Notes: generated from the sequence alone by a model not told the origin. DNA of 64,000 nt from CAVQBP01 sp963782475 (GCA_963782475.1 CAWAJW010000017.1:1-64000); one strand, 5' to 3'. Counted from the first letter of the stretch, positions 46,965 through 57,124 are shown. Numbers and translations are program-made.

Positions 46965-49235
46965 ATGAAGAAACTATTTTTCGCGATAATAATATTAATA
47001 AATACAATTTCTATTGCTCAGGGAAACAATCTAAAAATTTTCGGCAAAGCAACAGATAAATTAACGAAACAGCCTCTGCCCGGTGTTAATATTCTTGTAT
47101 TAAATACGAAATTGGGTGCTGCATCGGATTTAGACGGTAAATTTGAAATCGACGGTTTATCCCCGGGTCAATATCAGATAAGAGCCTCAATTATTGGTTA
47201 CAAAAGTATAATCAAAACAGATATAATGGTAATGAACGGATTTACTTCAGAAGTTTCGTTTGAACTGGAAGAGGAAGCTGTACAACTTGAAGATGTTGTT
47301 GTAAAAAGTAATTACTTTGAAAAAAGCCGGCTCGAACTAATTAGTACAAGCGGATTCAGCAATGAAGAAATCAGGAGAAGTCCCGGCGGGTTTGAAGATG
47401 TAATCAGAGCTTTATCAATAATACCCGGTGTTGCCCAGGCTGATGCCGGCAGAAATGATTTGATAGTCCGGGGCGGTGCGCCTTCAGAAAATTTATATCT
47501 TATTGATGACTACCAGGTACCTAATATAAATCATTTTGGAACGCAGGGTGCTACGGGTGGTCCGTTAAGTTATATAAATCTTGATTTTGTAAGCGGAACA
47601 ACTTTTTCTACGGGCGGTTTTCCTGTTTTATATGGTGATAAGCTGTCATCCTCTCTTTCAATAAATTTACGCAAAGGACGGCAGGATAGAATTGGAGGAA
47701 AAGCAACAATTTCCGCATCTCAGTTCGGATTAAATTTAGAAGGACCTATATCTAAAAACTCACAATTTATTTTTTCTGCACGGAGAAGCTATCTTGACTT
47801 CATATTTAAAGCGGCAGGCTTTTCTTTCGTTCCGGAATACTGGGATTTTTTAGGTAAAACCGATTTTGAAATTGATAGAAATAATTCCATATCAGTTCTA
47901 ATTATTTCTGCTATCGATAATGTTAATTACTTTAACAATACCCAGGACCAGAGATACGATAACTCAAAAATCATCGGCAGCGCACAAATACAATATCTTG
48001 CCGGAATAAAATACCGCCACTTGATTGATAATGGTTTTGTTAAAATATCTCTAAGCAGAAATTATGTTGACTATGATACACATCAGCGCGATTCACTTTT
48101 GAATCCCATATTTACTAATAAATCAAATGAAATTGAAAATACTTTTAATGCGGCATTAACTTATAAACTTTCAGGTAATTCGGATATAACAATCGGCGGA
48201 GATGCAAAGCTGATCGAATTTAAGGCAAATGTACTTCTTCCGACATTTAAAACAACTTTTAATGATACACTTCCTGTAACTAAGCTTGATACAAATACCG
48301 CCTATTCTAAAGGTGCATTATATCTAAATCTTAATTCAGTTTTGTTAAGCAAAATTATAACAAACCTGGGAATAAGAGGAGATTATTTTAGTCCTATTGA
48401 AAATAAATTCTATTTTAGTCCCCGCCTTTCAATATCATATTTACTGACAGATATTACAAGAATAAATTTCAGCACCGGGATCTATTTTCAATCACCATCT
48501 TACATCTGGCTTGCAGGGAGCGCAGCTAATACCCGTTTAAGAAATATGAAAGTCAATCAATTCATTTTAGGATTTGACAGCTATATCAGCAGTGATGCTT
48601 TATTCAAAGTTGAAGGATTTTATAAGAAATATTCCGATTATCCTGTAAGTGAAATACGACGTTATTTGATAATGGCAAACACAGGAGCAGGTTTTGCAGA
48701 TGAAAATTATGAATCTTTCGGTCTGGAGAGATTATTACCGGAAGGAGCCGGAAAAGCGAGAGGCGTAGAAGTTTCATATCAGAAAAAGTTATCTGACTCA
48801 CCTTATTTTGGAATTGCAAGCTTAACCTACAGTATTGCCGATTATAAAGCCCTGGACCAGATTGAAAGGATCGGGACTTATGATCAAACCTGGATTATTA
48901 TTTTTAGCGGAGGCTACAAATTCAATAATGAATGGGAAGGAAGTCTTAAATTCCGTTATTCAACGGGGAGACCATATACTCCTTACAATGCTGATGGGAC
49001 ACAAAATATTAGTGATTATAACTCTCTCCGCCTTCCGGGAAATCACAGCCTGGATGTTCGTCTTGATAAGCTCTGGTTTTTCAGCGGCTGGAGCCTTATA
49101 ACTTATATCGATATTCAAAATATATATAACCGGAAAAATATTTCCGGAGTAAGATGGGATGTAAGGACTCAAGAACCTGAGTTCAATGAATCAATAGGGT
49201 TTCTCCCTTCCATCGGGATAAGTGCCGTGTTTTAG
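46965..49235 (+). CDS. TonB-dependent receptor with CarboxypepD_reg-like domain
   Basis: The 756-residue protein has a signal peptide (LFFAIIILINTISIAQG). It then has a carboxypeptidase-regulatory-like beta sandwich (22-110: LKIFGKATDKLTKQPLPGVNILVLNT to IRASIIGYKS). The plug is GFEDVIRALSIIPGVAQADAGRNDLIVRGGAPSENLYLIDDYQVPN (about 140-190). An outer-membrane barrel follows, ending in an unpolar strand FLPSIGISAVF with C-terminal Phe. It should import a substrate across the outer membrane with energy from TonB. No SusD partner follows. The neighbours suggest a sugar or siderophore ligand, but nothing in the sequence proves it. Confidence 0.9.
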   Translation: MKKLFFAIIILINTISIAQGNNLKIFGKATDKLTKQPLPGVNILVLNTKLGAASDLDGKFEIDGLSPGQYQIRASIIGYKSIIKTDIMVMNGFTSEVSFELEEEAVQLEDVVVKSNYFEKSRLELISTSGFSNEEIRRSPGGFEDVIRALSIIPGVAQADAGRNDLIVRGGAPSENLYLIDDYQVPNINHFGTQGATGGPLSYINLDFVSGTTFSTGGFPVLYGDKLSSSLSINLRKGRQDRIGGKATISASQFGLNLEGPISKNSQFIFSARRSYLDFIFKAAGFSFVPEYWDFLGKTDFEIDRNNSISVLIISAIDNVNYFNNTQDQRYDNSKIIGSAQIQYLAGIKYRHLIDNGFVKISLSRNYVDYDTHQRDSLLNPIFTNKSNEIENTFNAALTYKLSGNSDITIGGDAKLIEFKANVLLPTFKTTFNDTLPVTKLDTNTAYSKGALYLNLNSVLLSKIITNLGIRGDYFSPIENKFYFSPRLSISYLLTDITRINFSTGIYFQSPSYIWLAGSAANTRLRNMKVNQFILGFDSYISSDALFKVEGFYKKYSDYPVSEIRRYLIMANTGAGFADENYESFGLERLLPEGAGKARGVEVSYQKKLSDSPYFGIASLTYSIADYKALDQIERIGTYDQTWIIIFSGGYKFNNEWEGSLKFRYSTGRPYTPYNADGTQNISDYNSLRLPGNHSLDVRLDKLWFFSGWSLITYIDIQNIYNRKNISGVRWDVRTQEPEFNESIGFLPSIGISAVF

Positions 49236-49282
49236 TTGTAATTATACCTATGGCTCATTGTCACCTCTTGGGAGCATAGGTG

Positions 49283-49411
49283 TCAACTTATTCCGCAGAC
49301 AAGAAAATCATTATAAGGTGGCGGAAGCTGGCGAAGAAGAAGGACAGGTCTTAGTTTTGTTTTACCATCTGCTTGAGGCAGGGCAGCAAGAACAACATCC
49401 CCTTCCTTCAT
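49283..49411 (-). pseudogene. PemK/MazF-family toxin, truncated to 42 residues
   Basis: On the minus strand ATG 49411 opens MKEGDVVLAALPQADGKTKL, then RPVLLLRQLPPPYNDFLVCGIS, followed by TGA at 49283. GDVVLAxLPQxDGxxKxRPxLLL is the N-terminal strand pair of PemK/MazF endoribonucleases. The remaining two thirds, with the catalytic Thr/Ser and second conserved Arg region, are missing. The cut-off falls in the 47 bp between this fragment and the stop of the TonB receptor. The start overlaps the antitoxin gene by 50 bp. The fragment should have no activity. Confidence 0.72.
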
Positions 49412-49658
49412 TTTTTATATCCGGGTTTGGCTCTTTAATAAGTAAAGCAGGATATTCGGGTTCATCTTCAGCATACAATTTATTTAATTGAAATAAAGAT
49501 GAAGCTGTCCACTTTTTTTCCTCATCTGTACCCCGCTCATATTGCAGCACTGTAATTAATAGTTTATCGTTTGGTTGTAAAGTAAAGTCTGTATCTAGCA
49601 CGATTGAACTGCCGTTATAATGCGCCGGTAGAGTTATTAATGGCTTTTTAATTTCCAT
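49362..49658 (-). CDS. Putative antitoxin of the PemK/MazF fragment
   Basis: The 98-residue ORF opens MEIKKPLITLPAHYNGSSIVLDTDFTLQPNDKLLITVLQ, a beta-strand layout like AbrB/DUF104 antitoxins (YDGxxIVLDEPxxLxPNxxVLVTV). A helical neutralising tail follows, with SSLFQLNKLYAEDEPEYPALLIKEPNPD; the DEPEYxxxLIKEPNP motif is known from small proteins that precede PemK toxins. The last 16 residues (KNEGRGCCSCCPASSRW) run into the toxin start. With the toxin truncated, the antitoxin may remain as an orphan. Confidence 0.65.
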   Translation of the reverse strand: MEIKKPLITLPAHYNGSSIVLDTDFTLQPNDKLLITVLQYERGTDEEKKWTASSLFQLNKLYAEDEPEYPALLIKEPNPDIKNEGRGCCSCCPASSRW

Positions 49659-50178
49659 CCTTAAATTATTTTTCTTGAGATATTGTATCCGTAATGAATT
49701 AAAACAAATTTATATATTTTGGGAATAAAGAAACTAATTACCGGGTATCGGATTCCGACATCCTTACCGAACATATACATTAAGTAATATATTTAGTTTC
49801 CGGGAAAAGCAGACCAATTAACTCTCTTGAAAGACATAAGCCTTTATTTCCGCACAAAAAAAAATGGCTGTCAGTTATAGTGATTTAGAAGGATTTCGTA
49901 TTGAGAGATGCAATTGAAGTTAAGGAAATGGGTACGACGTTAATAATCATGAGGTTTATGATCAATTACAGAGAAACAGCATACGGATTCGATCAAACGC
50001 TGAACATTGTGGGAATACCAGACTAGGTCATTCGACACCGGTAAAAAATCTTCACCTGACAGGTACCTGAACTAGGCCTGATCATGGTTATGGAGGTATC
50101 GGCTATAGTTGTCGAGAATGTTTTGTCTAAGATTATAAAGGACTGAGGATAAAATTAAAATGGTTCGAGACACCATTG
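49659..50178. other. Intergenic interval
   Basis: This 520-bp stretch separates the toxin-antitoxin remnant from the broken nuclease-TPR-PIN gene. I see no ORF with family resemblance and no perfect hairpin. Confidence 0.4.
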
Positions 50179-53100
50179 TTAAGTACTTTGTTTATTTGGA
50201 AACCATAATTTATCCTCAAAAATATCTGTTATTTTCTTTAATCTTTTAATTTTTTCATGCACGGATGAACTCAGTATAATTTTATATTCTTTTTTAATCA
50301 TTTCTTCTGCAACTTTTAAAAGCATTCTACCAAATTCTTTTTTGTTTTTATCTTCCGGTAGAGAATATAATATCTCGACATAAATACTTTCCATAACTTC
50401 AACAGTAACTGAATCATCCATAATAATTTTGAATAAAAAAGATAGAAGTAAATTAAAAGAAGCATTATATGTTACACCATATTCATTTGATAGGGTCAAA
50501 GGGAAATTAAAATTTCTAATATTTTGAGGTTGTACATTAAAAATCGCTCCTTCACCAAATATAGCTTTATTAATATCATCAGCATTTAATGATAAAAATC
50601 TAAACCGATATGATGTCAGATACCCAAAGAAAACTAAATATTCATTAAAGGAAATTTTCCTTTGCTCATAAAGAACTCTCATCAAGCTTATGGATGAAAA
50701 ATATTCAGGAGCTTTTTTCTTAGTTTCCAATTCGTTCATTTGAAGATATAGGTAATCCTCTGTTAAAACTGAAGTATCTTCATTCTGAGCTAAAATACAG
50801 GCATCGCTTAATTCTGAATGAACTTTACTTTCCGACAAACATTCCATTTTATTTGCGGATGATATAGCAATAATATTGTCAAGCTTAGCCTCTAATATTT
50901 TTATGCTGGTTCTGAAATTATTTTGAATCTTTTTGTTTTTTTCAACATCAATAATTGAATATAATAACTTTCCTCTTGCATAACCTAAATTTCCACCGGC
51001 TCCAGAAATTGTTTTAAATTTGTTTGCAACTTCTAATAGCATTGCTATGACTGATTGCGGGATTTTTATATTAGGAATGTATTTATATATTTTTTCTAAA
51101 TATCCAATTTCTGATAGAACCAATGCTGAAGTACCATCAATATAAAATGATAAGTTTTTATTAAGGATTTTATTAGCAATAGTTTTTTGTTTTTCCATTT
51201 CTGCCATTGTACCAGTACTACATTTAATAAAACCTTTTTTTTCTTGTACAATACGCCCAATGGCCTGTCCTAGACCACCTTCATTTAATGCAAGAAGTGT
51301 CAACGGGATATTCTGAGTACAATATAGTTCAAATAAAGGAGTGTGCTTTTCCTGTTCATCTTTAAAAAAAGCTTCAAGATATTTTGTATCAATAGAATCT
51401 TCAGTACTTGGTACTTCAATCATCTGTGCTCCATCCCATCTTTCCTCTTTAGATAATTTTTCAAGATTATATCTGCTTTGCCAAAAGATATATTTTTCAA
51501 TAGGTAAGATTATCTCTATTGTCTCTAAGATTTTTTTAGAACTATACTTATCGGAAAAATTAATTTTATTCCCGACCTTTTTCTCAATAAAAAGATTATA
51601 ATTTGAATGTTGAGTGCTAATTTTAGTGGCATCCAGTTCATTATCTTCACCTACATAATACCATCTATCTAGATTTTTTAATTTTACAAAACAATTGAGT
51701 CCGACTACGTCTAATGATTTTAACTCAATTTTAAGCTGATTATCTATTTGTATTAATAAGAGCCATAAACTAGCATATTCTTCTGGTGATAATCTTTTTT
51801 TAATTTTAACGGCTGATACAATAGAATTAAGTGCATCAATAAATAAGTCGTTTACAAAATAAACCTCAGTTTCAATACTAAGCTTGAATTCTGGGGAAGT
51901 TGTTAAAAATTTATATTTAGTTAATATTTCATATGCCTTATCATCTTCTCCTCGCTTAAGATAAGATTGAATAGTATGGGCAAGTAACGCTTCCTTGTTT
52001 TTTGGTTCTATATCTTTTTTATTGGAATATTCATCCAGTATTTCTTCCCCGATTTTAATTGCACCTAAATAATCCTTAAGATTAGAATGAGCATTAAATA
52101 ATTTAAGTTTTAGGTTTATTATAGTTTTCGGATCTTTTTCATAGTGTAACAATTTTTCAATAAGTTTTATTTCAATTTCCCATGCATTTTTGTTTTGAAC
52201 GATTTTTAAGAGCTCTCTACTTTCAATATATCTTGAAGCAGATAAATCTAACTTCCTAAGAATTCCAAAAGCTTTATTATTTTCGTTTTTATCACTATAC
52301 AACATTAAAAGCAATTTTTCTTTTGTTTGATAATTGTCATCGGGTAAATTTTGTATGATTAGTTCTCTTAATTCGAAATAATCTTGCAAGGAATCAGAGA
52401 TAGCAATTGCAAAGGGGACAGAATCTTTTAAAAATGTTATAACTTCTTCATATTTTTTATTCTCGAAATTCTCAATAAATGAAATATATTTTTGATTCTT
52501 TTTTTTAATAAAAAAATTCTTCCCCTCAATGAATAAATTATTATGAAGATTGAACTGAACAATTATTGCCTGAGATAATTGATCAGACAATTCAATTTCG
52601 GTTTTATTTAAATAAGATATAAGATTGTTAAGATTTTTTTGGTAAATAAATTCCCCATAACATACCTACAATTATCTTTTCAATATGGTGGTCAAAATAG
52701 CATTTAAGAACAAGTTCAAAAATTCCTCTGACGAGAGTTTCATAATTTCTCAGGTCTTCTTTGGTTCGATAAACATTTAATTTTCTAAGTAGTAGCGTTG
52801 CTTTGCAACGTTCTCGTAAATTTCCAAATTCTTGAAATTTCTTTTCAACCTTTTCAATTTCAATTAAAAAATTATCCATTTCCCTTTGAAAACCTTCATA
52901 TTTAACTATAGAAGAAAAAAGTTTACTTCCATCAAGAAATGTTGAACATCAAGATTACTAAATTATTTGGGTTTAAAATAGCCTTTTCAAGAAAACTATC
53001 CGCCATTTTAGTATCTTCAGCTTGCTCAATGAAACTTGAATATAGTCTGTAATAATTAGATTTGATTATTGGATCTTCTGGAAATGATTTTTCATCAATT

Positions 53101-53935
53101 AATGATAGATTAATTTTCTCCCCAAGCGTACTTTTTCTGATTTTTAATTCTTCTATTTTTCGTAACCAATGCTTTTGTTCCGTTTGCTCCAAAATTAATC
53201 TTTTTTGATCATACTTTTTCTCTAATAAAAATAATTCGGCTAAATATAAATTTGGACGCGGATCGCTCAAATACATCTTTTAAACAGATTCTGATATACT
53301 TCTTTTGCTTGATTAATTTTTTCTAATTTTTGTAAATTTCTTGCTTTTAATAAATCATATTCAAATTCTAGCTTATCATCATTTAGTGACTTTATAATAT
53401 TTTCAATTTGTCTGTGTATCGTAAATGCCTGCTTAGAATCTTCTCTATCAAGAGCTATTTCCACTAGCTTTAAATAATCATATGCATTTTCAATTGCTTT
53501 TAGTGAATCTATATTAAAACCTAGATTTAAAATATCAGCTTCGTCAAGTTTAAAGAAAATACCCTCCAATTTTTTTGAATTGAAAATTCCAAACTCAATA
53601 TTCGGGTTTGTTTTATTTAATATTTTTATTGTTTCCTCAAGTTTTTGAGTAGACCCTGTATTTTTATCATTGTAAACAAAATAGTATTTCATTACTTCAG
53701 AGATTTGATCCCACCGATTTTTTAGCTTTTCAAAATCATCTTTCAGTTTTTTAGCTGCTTCAATTTCTTTGATGGAGGGAGTATTAGGAGAAAAAACTTG
53801 GTAATATGTACCTAACTTTTTTATATATCCATCATTGCCGCTATCACCCTCTCTTCCATATGGTTTTATTTTTTGAAAATCTGGGAAAGCCTTTTGCATT
53901 ATATCTTCAAAAAAAGGTTTGAAATTCTCTACCAT
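50179..53935 (-). pseudogene. Large nuclease-TPR-PIN protein, three frame changes (candidate defence gene)
   Basis: Joined across frames this is one protein of about 1,240 residues. The N-terminus (53935 on) is FFEDIMQKAFPDFQKIKPYGREGDSGNDGYIKKLGTYYQVFSPN, an Mrr/restriction-endonuclease-like fold with GD-G-NDGYI; the usual QxK is YYQVF. Helix pairs of TPR type fill the middle (e.g. QKLEKINQAKEVYQNLF; YLGAIKIGEEILDEYSNKK). The C-terminal third has PIN-like acid residues: FYIDGTSALVLSEIGYL (Asp), a helix with LLEVANKF (Glu), then LSDACILAQNEDTSVLTEDYLYL (two Asp). Frames change near 53270 (one extra base in AAAAGATGTATTTG), near 52940, and at a run of seven A near 52640. Each join is supported by readable sequence on both sides. 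Domain content suggests a nucleic-acid-cutting defence protein; that is inference. Confidence 0.72.
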
Positions 53936-54238
53936 TTTTAGTGTGAATTCTATTCAAAATTGTAGAAATAGATAGTTTTATCCAAAGGTGTGATTTGATA
54001 AGCTTAATTAAAAGAAACAGTTTATTAATTGGATAAACATTTTTATCCATCATCTATTTTAATAAAATTATTTATTAATTTAGGAATAATTATTTTCGCC
54101 ACGGCATGCTTTACCTACTAATTCTCAAATGTTTGTAGTAAAACGGGGTGTAATAAATTACATTCAAAACAAACATAAATTAAATGCGAAACTATTGCAA
54201 GATTAGAGGGATTATAGGAATTTTTTAATATCCTGGAA
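53936..54238. other. Intergenic interval
   Basis: No gene seen. It contains the first copy of the repeat at 54134-54210 and should contain the promoter of the nuclease-TPR-PIN gene at its left end. Confidence 0.45.
54134..54210 (+). repeat. Direct repeat flanking the DUF5131 gene, copy 1
   Basis: GTAGTAAAACGGGGTGTAA and AAACAAACATAAATTAAATGC, ending AAACTATTGCAAGATTAG, recur with a few changes at 55064-55140. The copy lies just past the stop of the broken DUF5131 gene. Confidence 0.8.
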
Positions 54239-54959
54239 TTAAAACAATACTTCAACTTCCGGCATTTCATCATAGGTTCTGCCGTTAAATATTCTGCCGG
54301 TTTTTTTCTTATTGGTTCCGCCCCATTGCTTAAAGAAAAATTTCACATCCGCTTCTTCGCATTTATCAAATATTTCATAAACCCATTCCTCTTTCATCGG
54401 TCTCGGGCTCCTTCCGCTTTCTCCCCCGACAATTACCCAGTTTATTTTGTTAAGCTTTAGTTTACTCAAAGGACCAAGCAGAGGTTCGCACGATAGGAAT
54501 TTTGTTTTTGCCCGGGTTCTTCTGAGAAGATCGACTCTCCATAATTCATTTTCATTTTCAACTGAAACCCCCATCCAGATATTATGCGTCCAGTTTAGTT
54601 GTTTATGATATTCAATATAGAACATCGGCTCTTTTCGTTAATATTTGAAATACATGCTGAGGATTGTCATTCATTACATTAAAGACTCTTTGTATAAATT
54701 CCAGCGGAATATCTTCATGAAACAAATCGCTCATTGAATTGACGAAGACAATTTTAGGAGTCTTCCATGTATAAGGTATTTTTAAGGCTTCCTCATGCAG
54801 AGTTAATTTAAAACCATTTTTATATTTATCTAAACCCATTGCCTTTAAGCGTCTTGCCATTACCTCAGCATAACAGAATTTACAGCCCTGGGAAACTTTA
54901 CTGCAGCCGGTTGTTGGATTCCAGGTTAATTCAGTCCATTCAATTTTTGATTGAGCCAT
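54239..54959 (-). pseudogene. DUF5131 (phage Gp37/Gp68) family protein, frameshifted
   Basis: The first part (from ATG 54959) has SKIEWTELTWNPTTGCSKVSQGCKFCYAEVMARRL, the Cys cluster CxxxxxxCxxC that marks the family and recalls radical SAM proteins. It continues IVFVNSMSDLFHEDIPLEFIQRVFNVM and ILTKRAD. Near 54620 the frame shifts, and NWTHNIWMGVSVENENELWRVDLLRRTRAKTKFLSCEPLLGPL to NWVIVGGESGRSPRPMKEEWV continues in another frame, ending EMPEVEVLF. One base would repair it to about 240 residues, the family norm. Members occur in phages and mobile islands, often with a three-Cys-motif partner gene, absent here. The function is not established. Confidence 0.82.
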
Positions 54960-55063
54960 TAAAAGATTTAACTTAGTTTTTAATAAATAACTATATATTT
55001 TATATGAATTTCATCTCTAGTAATGCTTCTCCACCAACTCTCAGCATTTCCCCACTAGATTTA

Positions 55064-55179
55064 TTGTAATAAAACGGGGTGTAAATATATGTGTTAAAAA
55101 CAAACATAAATCAAATGCAAAACTATTGCAAGATTGAAAGAGTTCGTGGTTTCTTTACTCAAAGGACCAAGCAGAGGTT
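55064..55179 (+). repeat. Flanking repeat copy 2 plus a fragment of the DUF5131 gene
   Basis: 55064-55140 matches 54134-54210. After 13 unrelated bases, 55154-55179 matches 54461-54486 inside the DUF5131 gene over 26 of 26 bases (TTTACTCAAAGGACCAAGCA and six more). Order and strand are the same as at the first locus, with about 250 bp missing between. It is therefore the remnant of a second copy of the gene's 3' end. Confidence 0.75.
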
Positions 55180-55610
55180 AGAAAAAATGATTTTTTAAAG
55201 TTAACATTTTCAATATAAATTTAATTAAGTTTACGAAAAACTATTTGTTTCCATAAGGAATAAATCCTCTAAATGAATAAATTTGTATTTTTTCAATCAT
55301 CCTGGACTTTCTAAGCTGTAATATAAACTGCAGATAAATTTTAAGAATATTTTAAGGTTTAGTTAATTTTCATTTAAATTATAATTTTTATCTTTTGACA
55401 AAGTAGAATTGTTTGCTCTGTAAAGCAGTTTCTGTTCATCAGTATATCCTAATCCTATATAATTATTTTGATGAATGCAGCTTAGGGAAGATGAACACTC
55501 TCAAATTGACAGGGTTGGTTTATTTTTTACCACAAGCTTCATTATTTTATATACCGATTAGATAATGGACTTAATCCGGCAATAATTTTTAATAAGCAGA
55601 ACAATGTTTC
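55180..55610. other. Long leader/intergenic region upstream of the CDF exporter
   Basis: Apart from the phased repeats and promoter-like box at 55339-55389, I see no gene. About 220 bp separate the likely transcript start from the exporter start codon; no strong hairpin is visible in this possible leader. Confidence 0.45.
55339..55389 (+). promoter_or_regulatory. Phased direct repeats and promoter-like box, site 1 of the stress regulon
   Basis: TTTTAAGAATA (55339-55349), TTTTAAGGTTT (55350-55360) and AGTTAATTTTC (55361-55371) are consecutive 11-bp units. A TAATTTTT box follows at 55382-55389. The same arrangement stands before the genes at 56640 and 59290. The site is about 240 bp upstream of the CDF start, further than in the other two. 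Confidence 0.5.
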
Positions 55611-56528
55611 ATGAATAAAGACAAATCGGCTCAAATGTTTGCCATTCGACTTTCATTGGCTTTTGGCTTTTTAATGTTAGCCATGAAATGGTATGCATAT
55701 TACCTGACAGGATCCACCGCTATTTTTTCTGATGCAGCTGAATCTGTTATACATATTATTGGAGTTGCATTTGCAGTCTTCAGTCTTTGGTACAGCTTTC
55801 AGCCGGCTGATGAAGGACATACTTATGGTCATCATAAAATAAGTTATTTTTCTGCGGGATTTGAAGGAGCGCTAATTATTCTGGCCGCAATTTATATTAT
55901 TTATTTTTCTATAAAACGTTTATTGTTTGGAATAGAAATCACTAATCTTGATGAAGGGACTTACTATACTTTTGCAGCTTCGGTCATCAATTTGTTTTTA
56001 GGGAGTTTTTTAGTCTGGAAGGGTAAAAAGACAAATTCAATCATTCTTATTGCCAATGGAAAGCATGTTCTTACAGATTCATGGACAAGCTTTGGGGTTG
56101 TTGCCGGATTACTGCTTACATTATTAACAGGCTGGCTCCCTTTCAATCCTTTAGTTGCAATGGCCGCAGCAATAAATATACTTTGGTCTGGCGGTAAGCT
56201 TGTCAGAAAATCAATTAGCGGGTTGATGGATGAAACCGACCAGAATTTGGCAAAATCTATAAGAACTGTTCTGGATAAAGAAACTAAAATTAAAAATCTA
56301 GGTTATCATCAGCTTAGGTTCAGAGAAAGCGGGAATATAATTTGGATAGAGTTCCATCTTTTATTTCCAAGAGGAACTCTTCTTGAAGATGCGCATAAAG
56401 ATGCAACAGAATTGGAAAGCTCTTTAAAAAAGGAATTAAAAACTGAAGCAAATATAATCTCACATTTAGAACCAATTGAAATGCATGATGAAATACACAA
56501 AGAACTTCATAACCAAAATTTTATATAA
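55611..56528 (+). CDS. Cation diffusion facilitator (CDF) family metal exporter
   Basis: The 305-residue protein has six membrane helices (residues 10-215). The first metal-site acid is in TGSTAIFSDAAESVIHI (SDAxE, about 37) and the second in NGKHVLTDSWTSFGVVAGLL (HxxxD, about 149-153). HTYGHHKISYFSAGFEGALI is the loop after helix 2. The C-terminal cytosolic domain (220-290: KIKNLGYHQLRFRESGNIIWIEFHLLFPRGTLLEDAHKDATELE) is the CDF ferredoxin-like dimer domain. It exports Zn2+, Fe2+ or Mn2+ in exchange for protons. It heads the metal/redox block and shares phased upstream repeats with its neighbours. Confidence 0.9.
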   Translation: MNKDKSAQMFAIRLSLAFGFLMLAMKWYAYYLTGSTAIFSDAAESVIHIIGVAFAVFSLWYSFQPADEGHTYGHHKISYFSAGFEGALIILAAIYIIYFSIKRLLFGIEITNLDEGTYYTFAASVINLFLGSFLVWKGKKTNSIILIANGKHVLTDSWTSFGVVAGLLLTLLTGWLPFNPLVAMAAAINILWSGGKLVRKSISGLMDETDQNLAKSIRTVLDKETKIKNLGYHQLRFRESGNIIWIEFHLLFPRGTLLEDAHKDATELESSLKKELKTEANIISHLEPIEMHDEIHKELHNQNFI

Positions 56529-56567
56529 TTATCACCCCATTCAACTTTCATTGTAATTTTTAGCGAA

Positions 56568-56614
56568 TTTTAAGAAACAGTTTAGAATATTTTAAAGAAG
56601 CAGTTCTAATTTTG
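56568..56614 (+). promoter_or_regulatory. Phased direct repeats and -7 box, site 2 of the stress regulon
   Basis: TTTTAAGAAAC (56568-56578), AGTTTAGAATA (56579-56589) and TTTTAAAGAAG (56590-56600) are three 11-bp units. Six bases later is TAATTTTG (56607-56614), a Bacteroidota-type -7 box (TAnnTTTG). The predicted start is about 20 bp before the DUF2231 start codon. Direct repeats of one helical turn over the -33 region are how OmpR/PhoB-type activators bind, and such a regulator is encoded just downstream. Confidence 0.65.
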
Positions 56615-56639
56615 TATCAAACAAAAAAGGAGATTTAAT

Positions 56640-57119
56640 ATGTTTGATACAACACATCTGCATCCAATGATAGTTCACTTCCCTATTGCTTTATTAATAG
56701 TAGGGTTCTTGTTCGATTTAACTGGTGCTATCTTTAATAAAAATTTCTTTAGCAAGATAGGCTTTTATTTATTAATTTTGGGAACGGTGGGAGTGCTTGC
56801 AGCTTACATTTCAGGAAACGTTGCAGGTGATGGGGTTTCAGAAGTCGGAGCACTTAAACAAGCATTGGAAAATCATGAAGAAGCTGCTCAGTTATCATTG
56901 TGGCTTATGGTTCTTGCTTCAATTGTGAGGATTACATTTGTTTTGCTAAAAAAATATTCAGGTGTTTTCAAATGGGCAGCTATAGTTTTGTTTTTAATCG
57001 GTATTCTTTCTATTGCAAGAACCGGATATTATGGCGGTGAGCTGGTTTTTAAACATGCTGCAGGTGTTCAGCTAAACCTGGGTCTTGATTTTAATTCAAA
57101 TAAATCAGTAGAGGAATAA
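56640..57119 (+). CDS. DUF2231 membrane protein
   Basis: The 159-residue protein begins HLHPMIVHFPIALLIVGFLFDLTGAIF, the DUF2231 signature (HPxxVHFPIA). It has four membrane helices (15-36, 43-62, 85-102, 110-130). SGNVAGDGVSEVGALKQALENHEEAAQLSLW with several His and Glu lies between helices 2 and 3. The family is a four-helix membrane domain of unknown function, sometimes suggested to bind haem or metal through its His residues. The ribosome site is AAAAAAGGAG. It is 5 bp from the response regulator and surely co-transcribed, so it is probably part of the same metal or redox response. Confidence 0.85.
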   Translation: MFDTTHLHPMIVHFPIALLIVGFLFDLTGAIFNKNFFSKIGFYLLILGTVGVLAAYISGNVAGDGVSEVGALKQALENHEEAAQLSLWLMVLASIVRITFVLLKKYSGVFKWAAIVLFLIGILSIARTGYYGGELVFKHAAGVQLNLGLDFNSNKSVEE

Positions 57120-57124
57120 AGTTT

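Noticed and set aside
54239..54959. Functional DUF5131/three-Cys-motif partner pair
   Set aside because: The gene is frameshifted and no partner methyltransferase-like gene is present on either side.
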